A DNA stretch of 64,000 nt from Methanobacterium veterum (GCF_000745485.1 NZ_JQJK01000009.1:124001-188000), one strand, 5' to 3'. Counted from the first letter of the stretch, positions 1 to 8,889 are shown. A program made the numbers and translations. Notes: generated by a model not told the origin, from the letters alone.

Positions 1-1
1 G

Positions 2-2248
2 GCGGGTGATGTTTTAGACGTGTATGGTACTATCTATGATAAGAACATGTATATTGACCGTCCTTTGAATATAACCAGCAGTAGTAAAACGGGGAAGATC
101 ATCAATGGAACCATCAACATTCTGTCAGGTGGTTCAGGTTCGAATGTAACTGGTTTAAGGATTAACAATACTCGAGATGGAGTGATGGGAATATTCCTTA
201 AGGATACGCAGAACAACACAATAAAAGGGAACACCATACAGTGTGATGGATCTTCAGGTCATGGTATTGCATTAACAGGATCCAACTGCAATAATATCCT
301 GGAAAATAATTTGTCAGAATTCGAAACAACAGTTGGATGGACACACTCACCAATCATCCTGGGAAACAGCAACTACAACAACATCAAAAATAATTACATC
401 ATATCCAGCGTTTCTAACTGCATCTACCTATCCATATATGGTTCTGGCGGTGGATTATGCTACTATAACAACATCACAGACAACACATGCATAGGCGTGG
501 ACACTTCCTGGTGTTATGCTATCCAGATGATGGGGTCCTACAATATAGCAAGGAACAACACCATCACAGTTTCCAACTTAACGGCAGGAAACTATGGTAA
601 AGGAGCCTACCGGGGCATCTCATCTGAATCTGGGGGTAATACCATAACTGGAAACACTATTTACGCGACGTATTGCGGTATTTTCGCATCGGGTGACTCT
701 GTAATATCGGGAAACACTATATATGGTTATAAAGATGATAAAACTGCTGATTACACTAATCAAAGCAACAGCGGCATCACAACAGGCTCCAACTGTACAG
801 TAACTGATAACATTGTCAACATGTTCTACGGGGGATATGGAATTTACGTAACAGGAAACAGTAACATCACAGAAAATAAAATCACAACAGCTGATACAAG
901 TAAAGAAAGTATCTACATATACGGTGGAACCAGTGGCATTAATATCTCCCGGAATATCATAAACTCAAATAGTACGGGGGTCCTGTTAAAAAAACAGTCC
1001 TCAAGCAAATGCCCCACTAACACTACAATAAACAATAATGAAATAATCACCACCAGCCCCTATGCCATAGACTCAACTGGCGGCACCAGTACCACCGTTA
1101 AGGGTAATTATATGAATTCAAATGGCAAACGGGGTAATGATGCTGTGGCTTCTGCTTCTGGTGATGTGGTTTCTGGTAATTCTGGTAAACTGTTGCCTTC
1201 GGCGGATGTTGGGAGTGGCTCTTTTAATAAGGGGATAATTGTGCATTTAGCTGCTGTAGATAATAAGGATCCTAATCCTAAAATTTATTATACTTTGGAT
1301 GGTAGTACTCCGACTGCAAGTAGTACGTTGTATACTGGGTCAATAAGCGTTAGTAATGAAGGAACTACTACTTTGAGGTTTATTGCTGTTAATTTGGATG
1401 GTGAAGTTTCGGATGTGGTTACAAAAACTTATATTATTGACACTAAGGCGCCTACTGGTAGTGTTAATGTTTCAGGTGGAACGTATAATGTTAGTAAGAG
1501 TGTTGCTCTTTCAATGAGTGAGTCTGGAAGTATTTATTATACTTTGGATGGTAGTACTCCTACTACTGGCAGTACTAAGTATTCTGGCCCGTTCAGTGTT
1601 GGTTCTACTTGTACTTTGAAGTTTTTAGCGGTGGATAAAGCAGGTAACAAGTCTCCAGTGTACACTGTAAAGTATGTTATTGATAAGACTGCTCCTAAAG
1701 CTAGTGCTAGTGTTAAGGCGGGAACGTATAACGTTAGTAAGAGTGTTGCTCTTTCAATGAGTGAGTCTGGAAGTATTTATTATACTTTGAATGGTAAAAC
1801 GCCAACCACTTCAAATGCAAGGTACACTAAGCCGATTAATATGGCTTCAACGCATACTTTGAAGTTTTTTGCAGTGGATAAGGCAGGTAATAAGTCTCCA
1901 GTGTACACTGTTAAGTATGTTATTGATAGGGCTGCGCCTAAGGTTAGTTTAACCAGTCCTAAAAATAAGGCAGGGAAAGTTTCAAGAACAGGTACTATTA
2001 CGGTTAAGTTCAGTGAAAGTGTTAAATCAAGCATTAACTGGTCTAAAGTGTATATTAAGAACCTTAAAACTGGGAAAAAAGTTGCAGTTAGCAAAGTAAT
2101 TAAGGGAAACATTTTGTACCTTAAAACTACCAGCAAAAGATCAGCAAATACCTGGTACCAGGTTTACATCCCAGCATATGCTGTAAAAGACACTGCAGGC
2201 AATAAAATGGCTAAAGCATATACTTTCAAGTTCAAAACAGGAAAATAA
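2..2248 (+). CDS. Secreted beta-helix adhesin-like protein, 5' end outside window
   Basis: The frame is open from the first bases, so the start and signal peptide lie upstream; the GTG at 20 is only the first start-like codon inside it. The first visible residues (AGDVLDVYGT) align with about residue 58 of the paralogue at 13302-15674. Order of modules: a NosD-like parallel beta-helix rich in G-N-x-I turns and N-x-S/T sequons (to about 1140); three Ig modules resembling the chitobiase C-terminal domain, with IYYTL[DN]G near 1283, 1533 and 1773; and a Big_5-like Ig module (about 1945-2245) ending KFKTGK. There is no C-terminal membrane helix, so wall attachment, if any, would be non-covalent. 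The last 300 bases are almost identical to the end of the 13302 gene. An adhesin role is inferred from architecture only. Confidence 0.85.
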   Translation, partial: AGDVLDVYGTIYDKNMYIDRPLNITSSSKTGKIINGTINILSGGSGSNVTGLRINNTRDGVMGIFLKDTQNNTIKGNTIQCDGSSGHGIALTGSNCNNILENNLSEFETTVGWTHSPIILGNSNYNNIKNNYIISSVSNCIYLSIYGSGGGLCYYNNITDNTCIGVDTSWCYAIQMMGSYNIARNNTITVSNLTAGNYGKGAYRGISSESGGNTITGNTIYATYCGIFASGDSVISGNTIYGYKDDKTADYTNQSNSGITTGSNCTVTDNIVNMFYGGYGIYVTGNSNITENKITTADTSKESIYIYGGTSGINISRNIINSNSTGVLLKKQSSSKCPTNTTINNNEIITTSPYAIDSTGGTSTTVKGNYMNSNGKRGNDAVASASGDVVSGNSGKLLPSADVGSGSFNKGIIVHLAAVDNKDPNPKIYYTLDGSTPTASSTLYTGSISVSNEGTTTLRFIAVNLDGEVSDVVTKTYIIDTKAPTGSVNVSGGTYNVSKSVALSMSESGSIYYTLDGSTPTTGSTKYSGPFSVGSTCTLKFLAVDKAGNKSPVYTVKYVIDKTAPKASASVKAGTYNVSKSVALSMSESGSIYYTLNGKTPTTSNARYTKPINMASTHTLKFFAVDKAGNKSPVYTVKYVIDRAAPKVSLTSPKNKAGKVSRTGTITVKFSESVKSSINWSKVYIKNLKTGKKVAVSKVIKGNILYLKTTSKRSANTWYQVYIPAYAVKDTAGNKMAKAYTFKFKTGK

Positions 2249-2335
2249 AAACCATATTTTCTTTTTTTAGGATTTATCACCTAAAAATTTGAAAAAAACA
2301 GTGTTACTTAAAAGATTGAGCTTTAATTAACATAA

Positions 2336-2387
2336 TTCAATTTTACTTTATAATATTTCAAGTAAAATGGAAATATTTATATATAAA
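2336..2387 (+). promoter_or_regulatory. Recurrent promoter motif, copy 1
   Basis: This stretch contains TTCAATTTTACTT, then a TAAAATGGAAAT block and the TATA-like AAATATTTATATATAA. The same arrangement occurs at 5730-5777 and 42372-42418. The TATA part fits an archaeal promoter; the conserved upstream block may be an activator or TFB-contact site. It would drive transcription of the structured leader at 2444-2516 and the gene starting at 2673. Confidence 0.6.
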
Positions 2388-2443
2388 CATATTCTATATA
2401 CAATTGAGTCATTGTATTGGAAATAGTAAAATAACATCCAAAA

Positions 2444-2516
2444 AGTTTGTAATGGGAACTTATTTAACTGATGCACGATTTAGATCATCACAATAATCAG
2501 GTTCCCTTTGTAAACT
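2444..2516 (+). promoter_or_regulatory. Long imperfect hairpin in the 5' leader of the 2673 gene
   Basis: Bases 2444-2459 pair with 2501-2516 to give a 15-pair stem with one U-U mismatch (AGTTT with AAACT, and GGGAAC with GTTCCC, joined by pairs that include two G-U). The 41-base loop contains a second possible stem, CTGAT (2468-2472) with ATCAG (2496-2500). It lies between the promoter motif at 2336-2387 and the ribosome-binding site at about 2657. It could be a structured leader, an RNA gene, or a protein-binding DNA palindrome. Confidence 0.4.
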
Positions 2517-2672
2517 AAATAAATCTTCATTTTTACCCAGAAACATCTAATTAAACTATTAATGTAAAACCTTATTGGTATTAATGGTTTAATTTAGCTT
2601 TTTGATTAAAATAAGTGTTAAAAAATGGTTAAATTGTTTTTTTTATTTAATTATTAGAGGAGGCTAATAAAT

Positions 2673-3551
2673 TTGAATAGGAATAGGACTAAAATAGGAT
2701 TTTTTTTGATAATAGCTGTATTTTTTATGTTTTGTTCAATATCTGCTAGCTCTGCAGGGCTTAATATAGGATCGAATCAAATTACTGTTACAAATGATGG
2801 AGATAATGCTAGTAATGGATATGCGCAGTTGGGTGTTAATGGAATAATTTATTCTATAGAAAAAAGTAAGATTCCTAAAAAATACAAAAAATATGAAAAT
2901 TACACTTTCCAGGCAAGTAAAAATAAAAAAATTAAATATATTGCATCAGTAAATTCTCAAGCTTTGTTATCTAATATGTCTGGTGTTAAAATTAAAGATG
3001 CATGTATAAATTTTGGTGATGGTACTAAAACAAAAAGTAATGGTTGGATAACTCATACATACACTAAATCTGGTTGGTATAAACTTACTGTAAGCTTTAA
3101 CGCAACTTTCAGCAAAGTTTCATGGGGGAATATGACTTTTAATGGAAGTATCAATGGAGCAACTAAGGAATACTTGATTTATGTAACCGATAAACCACAA
3201 CTTGCATTAAGCAAACTTAATTATGGTTGTACTAATTATAAAGATTATAAGAAAGGAAATATTAATTATTTAGATGTTAAAGTTACAAACTTAGGATCTA
3301 CATCTTCTAAAGCCACTAAAATAAAGATTTGGTATGAAAAACCAAACAAATATGGTACAGTATATCCTAAACTTAAAAAATACACTAAAAGCGCTAACTT
3401 AAAGGCGTTAAAACCCGGCCAATCAACTACTGTAAGAATATACTTCAGCATACCTAAAAAATACTCAAAAATTTGGAAAGATATAAGACTGGACTCATTG
3501 TACAGAGTAAACCAAATCAATAGAGCAGCTGCATTGTACAGATTCAGATAG
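2673..3551 (+). CDS. Small secreted protein with PKD-like and CARDB-like modules
   Basis: The 292-residue product has a clear signal peptide (basic NRNRTK, hydrophobic stretch, cleavage near SASSAG). Residues of about 105-150 contain INFGDGTK and a THTYTKSGWYKLTV strand, the typical PKD turn. About 180-270 resembles a CARDB Ig fold (YLDVKVTNLGS, LKPGQSTTVRIYF). The start is TTG at 2673 because a strong GAGGAGG sits about 10 bases upstream. The protein is lysine-rich and has no anchor, so it is probably released or bound to the wall by charge. It could be an accessory surface protein of the neighbouring adhesins; its exact function is unknown. Confidence 0.75.
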   Translation: MNRNRTKIGFFLIIAVFFMFCSISASSAGLNIGSNQITVTNDGDNASNGYAQLGVNGIIYSIEKSKIPKKYKKYENYTFQASKNKKIKYIASVNSQALLSNMSGVKIKDACINFGDGTKTKSNGWITHTYTKSGWYKLTVSFNATFSKVSWGNMTFNGSINGATKEYLIYVTDKPQLALSKLNYGCTNYKDYKKGNINYLDVKVTNLGSTSSKATKIKIWYEKPNKYGTVYPKLKKYTKSANLKALKPGQSTTVRIYFSIPKKYSKIWKDIRLDSLYRVNQINRAAALYRFR

Positions 3552-3567
3552 TCAATAAAGTAGTTAA

Positions 3568-3729
3568 CCCCTTAGATTTTTCTTTTTAAGAAAATGGTTT
3601 TAATTTTAGGTTTATGTGTTTATTTAGATATTTGTCATTTTTAGAAACAACATTATAAACACAGCCCAAAACACATGAAAATAAAAGCATAGTGGGTTTT
3701 CTAGTGAGAAAATCTAAAGGGCTAATTAG
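3568..3729. repeat. Imperfect inverted repeat bounding about 160 bp
   Basis: CCCCTTAGATTTTTC (3568-3582) is nearly the reverse complement of GAGAAAATCTAAAGGG (3706-3721), and pairing continues loosely outward (TAGTTAA against CTAATTAG). The enclosed bases hold no gene. It may be a 3' structure of the 2673 transcript or a small mobile-element remnant. The rest of 3552-3848 contains an AT-rich promoter region for the 3849 gene. Confidence 0.3.
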
Positions 3730-3848
3730 TTATATGAGGGTACTATATATTCTATTGAAAATTATTTCCATGATGCACAATTCTAATGAACAGGTCTATT
3801 ATAACATTTTTAATTGAATTTAAAGTTTAAATTATAATTGGTGAATAA

Positions 3849-4634
3849 ATGAAAGTTTTCAAGAATAAAGGTGAGCTTACAAGGTTTCAAATCCTTGCAG
3901 AGATAGCCAAACAACAGATTCATCTAAGACAAAAGGATATAGCTGAAAAACTTGGAATAACCATACAAGCTGTTTCTGAAAATATTAAAAGCTTGACTGA
4001 CGATGGTTTTGTAGAGATAAGGGAAGGGACTGCAAGATACCACATTACAAAAAAGGGAATTGAAAAACTAAAAAAGGAAGCTGTTGACCTCAGGAAGTAT
4101 GCTGATGAAGTGGTAGAAACTATGAATACCTATAAGTCAATATGGCCAGCAATAGCAAAAGAAGAGCTGAAATCTGGTCAGAATGTATGGCTTAAAATGG
4201 AAAATGGAATTTTATATGCCACAAATGAAAAAACGTCTGCTTCAGCAGAAGTGCTTAAAGACGCTTTAAAAGGAGAAGATGTGGCTTTAAGCAGATTAAA
4301 TGGTATTATAGAGCTTAAAAATGGTACTGTAACTGTAATCAAACTTCCTACTATAATTCAGGGAGGGTCAAGGGCATCTGACATCCCTAAAATACAGAAA
4401 ATCCACCAGAAAGGATTTGACAGGGTGGGTATAATGGGAACAATTTCAAGGGCAGTTACGCAAAAAATGGGAATTTCTCCAGATTTTGAGTTTGCAACTC
4501 CTTATGCCACTGTAGCTGCAGCAAAAAAAGGTTTAAACGTGCTTGTTTTGGCTGTGGGTAACATGACTAAAAGTATAACAAGGGAACTGGATGAGGAAGG
4601 TATTCAATATACTGTAGAAGATTTTAAAAAATGA
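3849..4634 (+). CDS. MarR/Lrp-like winged-helix transcription regulator with C-terminal sensor domain
   Basis: Residues 8-75 form a winged helix-turn-helix ([53 protein letters not shown]). The remaining 185 residues carry no membrane segment; they include the conserved-looking stretches [23 protein letters not shown] and [20 protein letters not shown], compatible with a ligand-binding domain typical of archaeal one-component regulators. The ATG at 3849 is preceded by GGTG at 3841-3844. The gene is monocistronic, with tandem hairpins just after its stop. Its target genes cannot be told from the sequence; the neighbouring surface protein genes are candidates only by position. Confidence 0.8.
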   Translation: MKVFKNKGELTRFQILAEIAKQQIHLRQKDIAEKLGITIQAVSENIKSLTDDGFVEIREGTARYHITKKGIEKLKKEAVDLRKYADEVVETMNTYKSIWPAIAKEELKSGQNVWLKMENGILYATNEKTSASAEVLKDALKGEDVALSRLNGIIELKNGTVTVIKLPTIIQGGSRASDIPKIQKIHQKGFDRVGIMGTISRAVTQKMGISPDFEFATPYATVAAAKKGLNVLVLAVGNMTKSITRELDEEGIQYTVEDFKK

Positions 4635-4644
4635 TCGCTCATGT

Positions 4645-4691
4645 TCACAAAAACTTCGGTTTTTGTGACCGTAAAAATCTGCGATTTTTAC
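4645..4691 (+). terminator. Two tandem perfect hairpins, the first with a UUCG tetraloop
   Basis: 4645-4654 pairs with 4659-4668 around TTCG, giving a C(UUCG)G tetraloop on a 10-bp stem. 4671-4679 pairs with 4683-4691 around TGC, giving a 9-bp stem. They start ten bases after the stop of the regulator gene. They may act as a 3' stabiliser or transcription terminator, or belong to an intergenic palindromic repeat family. Confidence 0.5.
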
Positions 4692-5366
4692 ATGTCTATG
4701 ATCCTGTGCGTGAGTTATAATTTATGTTAAATTGTAGTTTTAATTGATTGTATGGGATTTATCTTAAAAAAAATACAATTTATTTAACCAGACACACGAA
4801 AATGAAGCGATATTATTTACACAACATTCTGGGCATGAGCGAAAATGATTTTAACTTTGGGTAAAACTGAAAAATGAACTAAAAACTGGGGTTTTCGTAC
4901 CATCGGATAAATATGATCTTTCTAGATTACCGGTTTAATAGTCCGTTTTGACACATGAAGAGTCTAAAAATATACTAAATTATGGATATTTCAATGATTC
5001 TTGGGGATAAAGTTGTTATTTTGTAATTGATGGCATGTAGATTATTCGCGAAAATTCATAGATAACAGTGAGTTTTTAAAGACTATTGGGAGATTGGGGC
5101 AGATTTTTTTAACATGATAGTTTCATTCTACTGCCGTAGCAATGTCACTACTATCTATAATGGGTTGCATGGCATGTATGGGTAATTTTAAAAGATCTAC
5201 TTTTTAATTATATATTTGCTCTGCATTTGTCTAATTTTAAGATTTGGGGTTGTACCATTTTTATGTTTTTATATAATCAATTTAATTTACTTAAATGAAA
5301 AATTTAATGACTTTTTTGGGGAATATTTTGTACAAGAACTATTTATACAGCTTAAAAAAATAAAGA
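4692..5366. other. AT-rich spacer with no recognisable gene
   Basis: Stop codons are frequent in all frames. The only longer plus-strand frame (5216-5449) runs antisense into the 5367-5675 gene, is low in complexity and lacks a ribosome-binding site, so it is not called. No tRNA-like fold was seen. Confidence 0.5.
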
Positions 5367-5675
5367 TTATAATTCTAAAAGTTTATAAGCTGCAGGGTCT
5401 CTGTAATACCATCCTGAATCTTCCATACGTTTTAAAACGTCTTTTTTAACAGTATCATTTATTAATGTGTAATCTTTTAGGTAAATAGTTACATATCTCT
5501 CTAGAATATTGAATTTTCTACTTTCTATCTTAAAATGGAGTCCATTATCTTCTATTATATCTTCTATATCTGGAATAAAATCCAATTCTAATTCTTTTTC
5601 TATGCAAAATAAATCCCAATTACTATTTTCAAGCCCTAAAGTAACGTTAAACTTAATTTTTGTTATGATAATCAC
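5367..5675 (-). CDS. Small hypothetical protein
   Basis: The 102-residue, acidic product has a balanced composition unlike a random frame (WDLFCIEKELELDFIPDIEDII, broken here as WDLFCIEKE and IPDIEDIIEDNG; then ERYVTIYLKDYT and ILERY). No domain was recognised and there is no signal peptide. A good Shine-Dalgarno, AAGGTGAT (5678-5671), overlaps the GTG at 5675; the next in-frame codons are ATT, ATC and ATA, so either the GTG is used inside the SD or a rare AUH start is used. It stands alone between two non-coding spacers. Confidence 0.55.
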   Translation of the reverse strand: MIIITKIKFNVTLGLENSNWDLFCIEKELELDFIPDIEDIIEDNGLHFKIESRKFNILERYVTIYLKDYTLINDTVKKDVLKRMEDSGWYYRDPAAYKLLEL

Positions 5676-5729
5676 CTTCTATTTGCCCTCAAATTTAGTA
5701 CCTTAGAACTCTTTTATAAAACATTATAT

Positions 5730-5777
5730 TTCAAATTTACTTGATATTTATTCAACAAAAATGGAAATATTTAAATA
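5730..5777 (+). promoter_or_regulatory. Recurrent promoter motif, copy 2
   Basis: It contains ATTTACTTGATATTTATTCAAC, here split as ATTTACTTGATA and TTTATTCAAC, followed by AAAATGGAAATATTTAAATAG as AAAATGGAAAT plus ATTTAAATAG. It matches the motif at 42372-42418 closely and that at 2336-2387 less closely. No long reading frame follows; the next plus-strand gene is about 800 bases away, so the motif probably drives the folded RNA at 5806-6026. Confidence 0.55.
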
Positions 5778-5805
5778 GTTAATGAGATCTATAGTAAATC
5801 CCAAT

Positions 5806-6026
5806 ACGTAATAAATCAATGCTGGAATCTCCTGTAGATTTAAAATTCTACTATCTCACCACTAGATAAAATGAGATTCCAGTATTTATATTAAGTATAT
5901 CTATTATTACGTTAAAGAGGTGTTCGCTGTCATCTATAACAATATATTATCAGTTAGACCTCTTAATTTCCTTTTATAAGAAGTTTCATGCACATTGTAA
6001 TTGTCAGCCAAATTGCAATGTGCATG
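5806..6026 (+). ncRNA. Candidate structured non-coding RNA
   Basis: About 30 bases after the TATA element the sequence folds into nested helices. The outer stem ACGTAATAA (5806-5814) pairs with TTATTACGT (5904-5912). Inside it, CTGGAATCTC (5822-5831) pairs with GAGATTCCAG (5873-5882) and closes a three-way junction with two hairpins: GTAGA (5834-5838)/TCTAC (5847-5851) and TATCT (5852-5856)/AGATA (5864-5868). Then come AAGAGGT (5915-5921)/ACCTCTT (5958-5964) and a 16-pair stem 5987-6002/6011-6026 with one G-U, followed by an A-rich stretch. No open frame covers it. It is not a tRNA: there is no T-loop, anticodon arm or acceptor. Confidence 0.5.
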
Positions 6027-6543
6027 TGCGAAAAAATAATAATTAAACTTAAATATGGCTAATTTTACTAATTCTATTGATTAAATTAAATAGTATAACC
6101 GAATCTTATCATTTAATGGAGGACCTGTTTCAAATCCCCGTTCTTTTTATTTAAATTTTGCAATTTTAATGAATTGATTTTGATGTGTTATAAAAAAGGA
6201 ATAATCTATTTCCAAAATAATATTATCTTGATTATTTGGTTTAATTTTAATTAAGTACAGTATATTAATTCAATCTTTTATAAAGTGGGGATAGGAGCTG
6301 GTTTAACCCAGATCCGAATAGAGACATACAAAGATACATTATCAGCGAATAAAGAATTTATGCTAGACTTTGATGTCTTTTTAGTTTATTTTTCAACGCA
6401 ATAACCAATTAGTTTATTTACTATTTAAAATTTACTTTAATTTTTTTAAAGTATACTTTAAAAAATCGGTAGTATTAAATATCAGTTATATTTGAATTTT
6501 ATTAAGCTATACTTGAATAAAGAGATATTTATTAAAACTAACT
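6027..6543. other. Spacer upstream of the 6573 surface-protein gene
   Basis: There is no gene-like frame. A TATA-like TTATATTTGAA lies near 6485-6495 and fits a start of transcription around 6515. The 24-bp palindrome at 6442-6465 and related ACTTTAA/ACTTGAA words (6433, 6510) suggest a regulated promoter. Confidence 0.4.
6442..6465. promoter_or_regulatory. Perfect 24-bp palindrome
   Basis: The palindrome is centred on GTATAC (6451-6456), with AAA/TTT and T6/A6 flanks, and every base pairs across the axis. It lies about 45 bases upstream of the likely TATA box of the 6573 gene. A dimeric regulator site or an upstream bidirectional terminator are both possible. Confidence 0.45.
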
Positions 6544-6551
6544 GGAGGTGA
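6544..6551 (+). promoter_or_regulatory. Strong ribosome-binding site that points to a non-AUG start
   Basis: GGAGGTGA is a perfect SD, but the first ATG (6573) is 21 bases away. In frame at 6555 and 6558 are ATT ATT followed by AAA AAA CAA GCT ATG. Starting at 6558 gives normal spacing (6 bases) and adds the basic residues that a signal peptide needs. Confidence 0.5.
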
Positions 6552-6572
6552 GAAATTATTAAAAAACAAGCT

Positions 6573-8846
6573 ATGCTGTTAATATGTAGTTTAATTCTTG
6601 GAATAATATTGTGCAGTTCAGTTTCGGCTGTAAATTCAACAAATGAAACTGTTATGGGTAATCAGAGCACAGGTTCTGCAACTGCTTATTCTATGGGTAA
6701 AACTCTCAATAGTTACAGTTCAAAACAGTTACATGTTACTAAAACTGTGGACCTAACTGATGCTGAATACAGCTACTACTTTGATAATCATGGATTGTTG
6801 AAAAATGATGCTGTAAATGCAGGCGATACTTTAAAATTATACGGAAATTTTTACAGTAAGAATATGACCATCGATATTCCTGTGAATATAATCGGTTATG
6901 GCGCGGTACTGTACAACGGAACCATTAAGATTATAGAAAATGGCTCTGGAACCAATATTTCCAATATAAAGATAAAAAATGATAATCAGAATGGTATAAT
7001 TATCTATGAATCAGAAAATAACACCATAAAAAACAATACAGTTGTTGTCAATCAAGAATCTGAAAGTTATGCCATATATTTGCATGATTCTAAAAATAAC
7101 AGGATTACAGGCAACGATGTAACCGCGACAGGAAATTACATTACCTACGGCATGCTGTTATATGAGTCTTACAACAATGAAATAAAGTCAAATAAAGTCA
7201 AAGTTTTAGGTACAAGTATTTTATTGCCCTATACTTCTTCTATACTTGTTAATAAGGATATAGGTGATATAAAGGAAATATTCCCTACGTATGGTATTCT
7301 TTTATTGTTCTCCTCAGATAACAGGATTGCGGGCAACGACGTAATTTTGAAGTCTGGATTTTCTACGCCGGTGATGCCCAACAAGAATTGTATGAACAGT
7401 ATGGTGGGCATAGATATCTATTATGACAGCCATAACAATGAAGTTATCAATAATAATATCGCGGTGAATGGAAAAAATCCTTATTCCTATGGATTAGGAG
7501 TATTAGGCTCTGTAAGTGGTACTAAAGATAATTCAGCGGAAAATAATGTATTTTCATATAATAATATCAGTGTGAATGGCAGTTATTTTGCTACAGGTTT
7601 TATAGCAGGCCCTAACAGTTTAAACACTACATTAAAGGGGAATAATATCAATGTATCTTCATATATTTACAGCTATGGAATTACCTTAGAGGCTTCTAAG
7701 GAAAGTAAACTTATTAAAAATAAGGTTAGTACAACCGCCGTGGCTAATTATATCATCGAATTATTTGCATCTAATGGTAATCTTATTGAAGGAAATGAAC
7801 TGGCTGCAGCAGGAAAATTCAGTTATGGTATAGCAGGATACAGGTCTTCTCAAAATAACATCACTAAAAACAAAATTTTCACGGTAGAAAACAGTGAAAA
7901 TGCATCAGATTCATGCTACCATGATGATATTATCCCCTGGGGGAATGCAGGAATTTATCTGATGTCAAATTCAGGGAACAATACAATTTCTTTTAATAAA
8001 ATCAATAATGTGGGACTTTATACGGTTAATGATACAGGGTCATGCGGTAACGTTGTTATAAACAATTATCTGATTTCAGATAATGGTAATAAAAGTGGCA
8101 ACGATGCTGTAGCTTCAGAGGGTATTGTCAACAGTAACTATGGTGAGATGCTCAGTGCTGATTTTAAAGTTAACACTATCAAGGGCAATGCACCTTTGAC
8201 TGTGCAGTTTACTGACCAATCTATTGGGAATGTAACTGGTTGGACATGGTACTTTGGTGATGGAGGAACGTCAACCCAAAAGAATCCCTCACATATTTAC
8301 GCAGTGCCTGGATTGTACACAGTAAAACTTGTGGTAACCAACACCATGGGCTATGATGAAATAATAAAGGCAGAATATATTTCAATCACTGATAATAAGG
8401 CCCCTGTATTTGATGATATAACTGATAAGGTAATTAATGAAAATAAACAGCTGCAGTTTACTGTTAATGCCAATGATCCTGATGGTGATAATTTAATTTA
8501 CACTGTAACCAACTTACCGCACGGTGCGAACTTTAATCAGGTTACCGGCGTGTTTACATGGACTCCAACTTATGCTCAATCTGGTTCATATCAGGTTATT
8601 TTTACTGTGTCTGATGGTAATCTGACTGATTCAAGAGTTGTACATATCGTTGTAAATAACAATACTGAAACTAAAGGGGATAACAACGTAAATATTAAAC
8701 CAACAAGTAGGGGCGTGATTGGTGTTCATTCAGCTGCGGCATTAACTGATAGTTTACCCCTGCAAAAAACGGGTTTACCTATGGAATGTCTTGTATTAGC
8801 GGTTCTAATGGTTGGTGGTGGATTTACATTATCCTGGAGGAAATAA
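6573..8846 (+). CDS. Secreted beta-helix protein with PKD, Ig-like and P-x-x-TG-x-P anchor
   Basis: A signal peptide (LLICSLILGIILCSSVSA) is followed by a NosD-type parallel beta-helix (about 6900-8120). A PKD domain follows at about 8155-8390 (WTWYFGDGG, NPSHIYAVPGLYTVKL). A cadherin-like/He_PIG Ig domain follows at about 8395-8665 (VNANDPDGDNLIYTVTNLPHGA, here split: VNANDPDGD and YTVTNLPHGA). The C-terminus is LPLQKTGLP, then a hydrophobic helix and WRK, which looks like a cell-wall or membrane sorting signal. The coordinate given is the first ATG; the ribosome-binding site suggests the real start is ATT at 6558, adding IKKQA. The gene lies 43 bases upstream of the 8890 gene and is probably cotranscribed with it. 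It probably sits on the outer surface; the ligand is unknown. Confidence 0.85.
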   Translation: MLLICSLILGIILCSSVSAVNSTNETVMGNQSTGSATAYSMGKTLNSYSSKQLHVTKTVDLTDAEYSYYFDNHGLLKNDAVNAGDTLKLYGNFYSKNMTIDIPVNIIGYGAVLYNGTIKIIENGSGTNISNIKIKNDNQNGIIIYESENNTIKNNTVVVNQESESYAIYLHDSKNNRITGNDVTATGNYITYGMLLYESYNNEIKSNKVKVLGTSILLPYTSSILVNKDIGDIKEIFPTYGILLLFSSDNRIAGNDVILKSGFSTPVMPNKNCMNSMVGIDIYYDSHNNEVINNNIAVNGKNPYSYGLGVLGSVSGTKDNSAENNVFSYNNISVNGSYFATGFIAGPNSLNTTLKGNNINVSSYIYSYGITLEASKESKLIKNKVSTTAVANYIIELFASNGNLIEGNELAAAGKFSYGIAGYRSSQNNITKNKIFTVENSENASDSCYHDDIIPWGNAGIYLMSNSGNNTISFNKINNVGLYTVNDTGSCGNVVINNYLISDNGNKSGNDAVASEGIVNSNYGEMLSADFKVNTIKGNAPLTVQFTDQSIGNVTGWTWYFGDGGTSTQKNPSHIYAVPGLYTVKLVVTNTMGYDEIIKAEYISITDNKAPVFDDITDKVINENKQLQFTVNANDPDGDNLIYTVTNLPHGANFNQVTGVFTWTPTYAQSGSYQVIFTVSDGNLTDSRVVHIVVNNNTETKGDNNVNIKPTSRGVIGVHSAAALTDSLPLQKTGLPMECLVLAVLMVGGGFTLSWRK

Positions 8847-8889
8847 AAAATTCATTTTTTTATAATTTTATAAAATGGAGGATAAAATA

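Noticed and set aside
34..237. Antisense reading frames across the surface-protein genes (for example 34-237, 8973-9218, 15206-15562, 53357-53641)
   Set aside because: They mirror repeats of the sense genes, lack SD sites and have biased shadow composition (for instance proline-rich opposite a glycine linker).
3568..3729. Insertion sequence
   Set aside because: The segment has no transposase frame or remnant and no clear target-site duplication.
5216..5449. 77-residue plus-strand reading frame
   Set aside because: It overlaps the better-supported minus-strand gene at 5367-5675 and has no ribosome-binding site.
5822..5882. tRNA gene
   Set aside because: The three-way junction lacks an anticodon arm, a T-loop sequence and an acceptor stem of seven pairs; it is kept as a general structured RNA.
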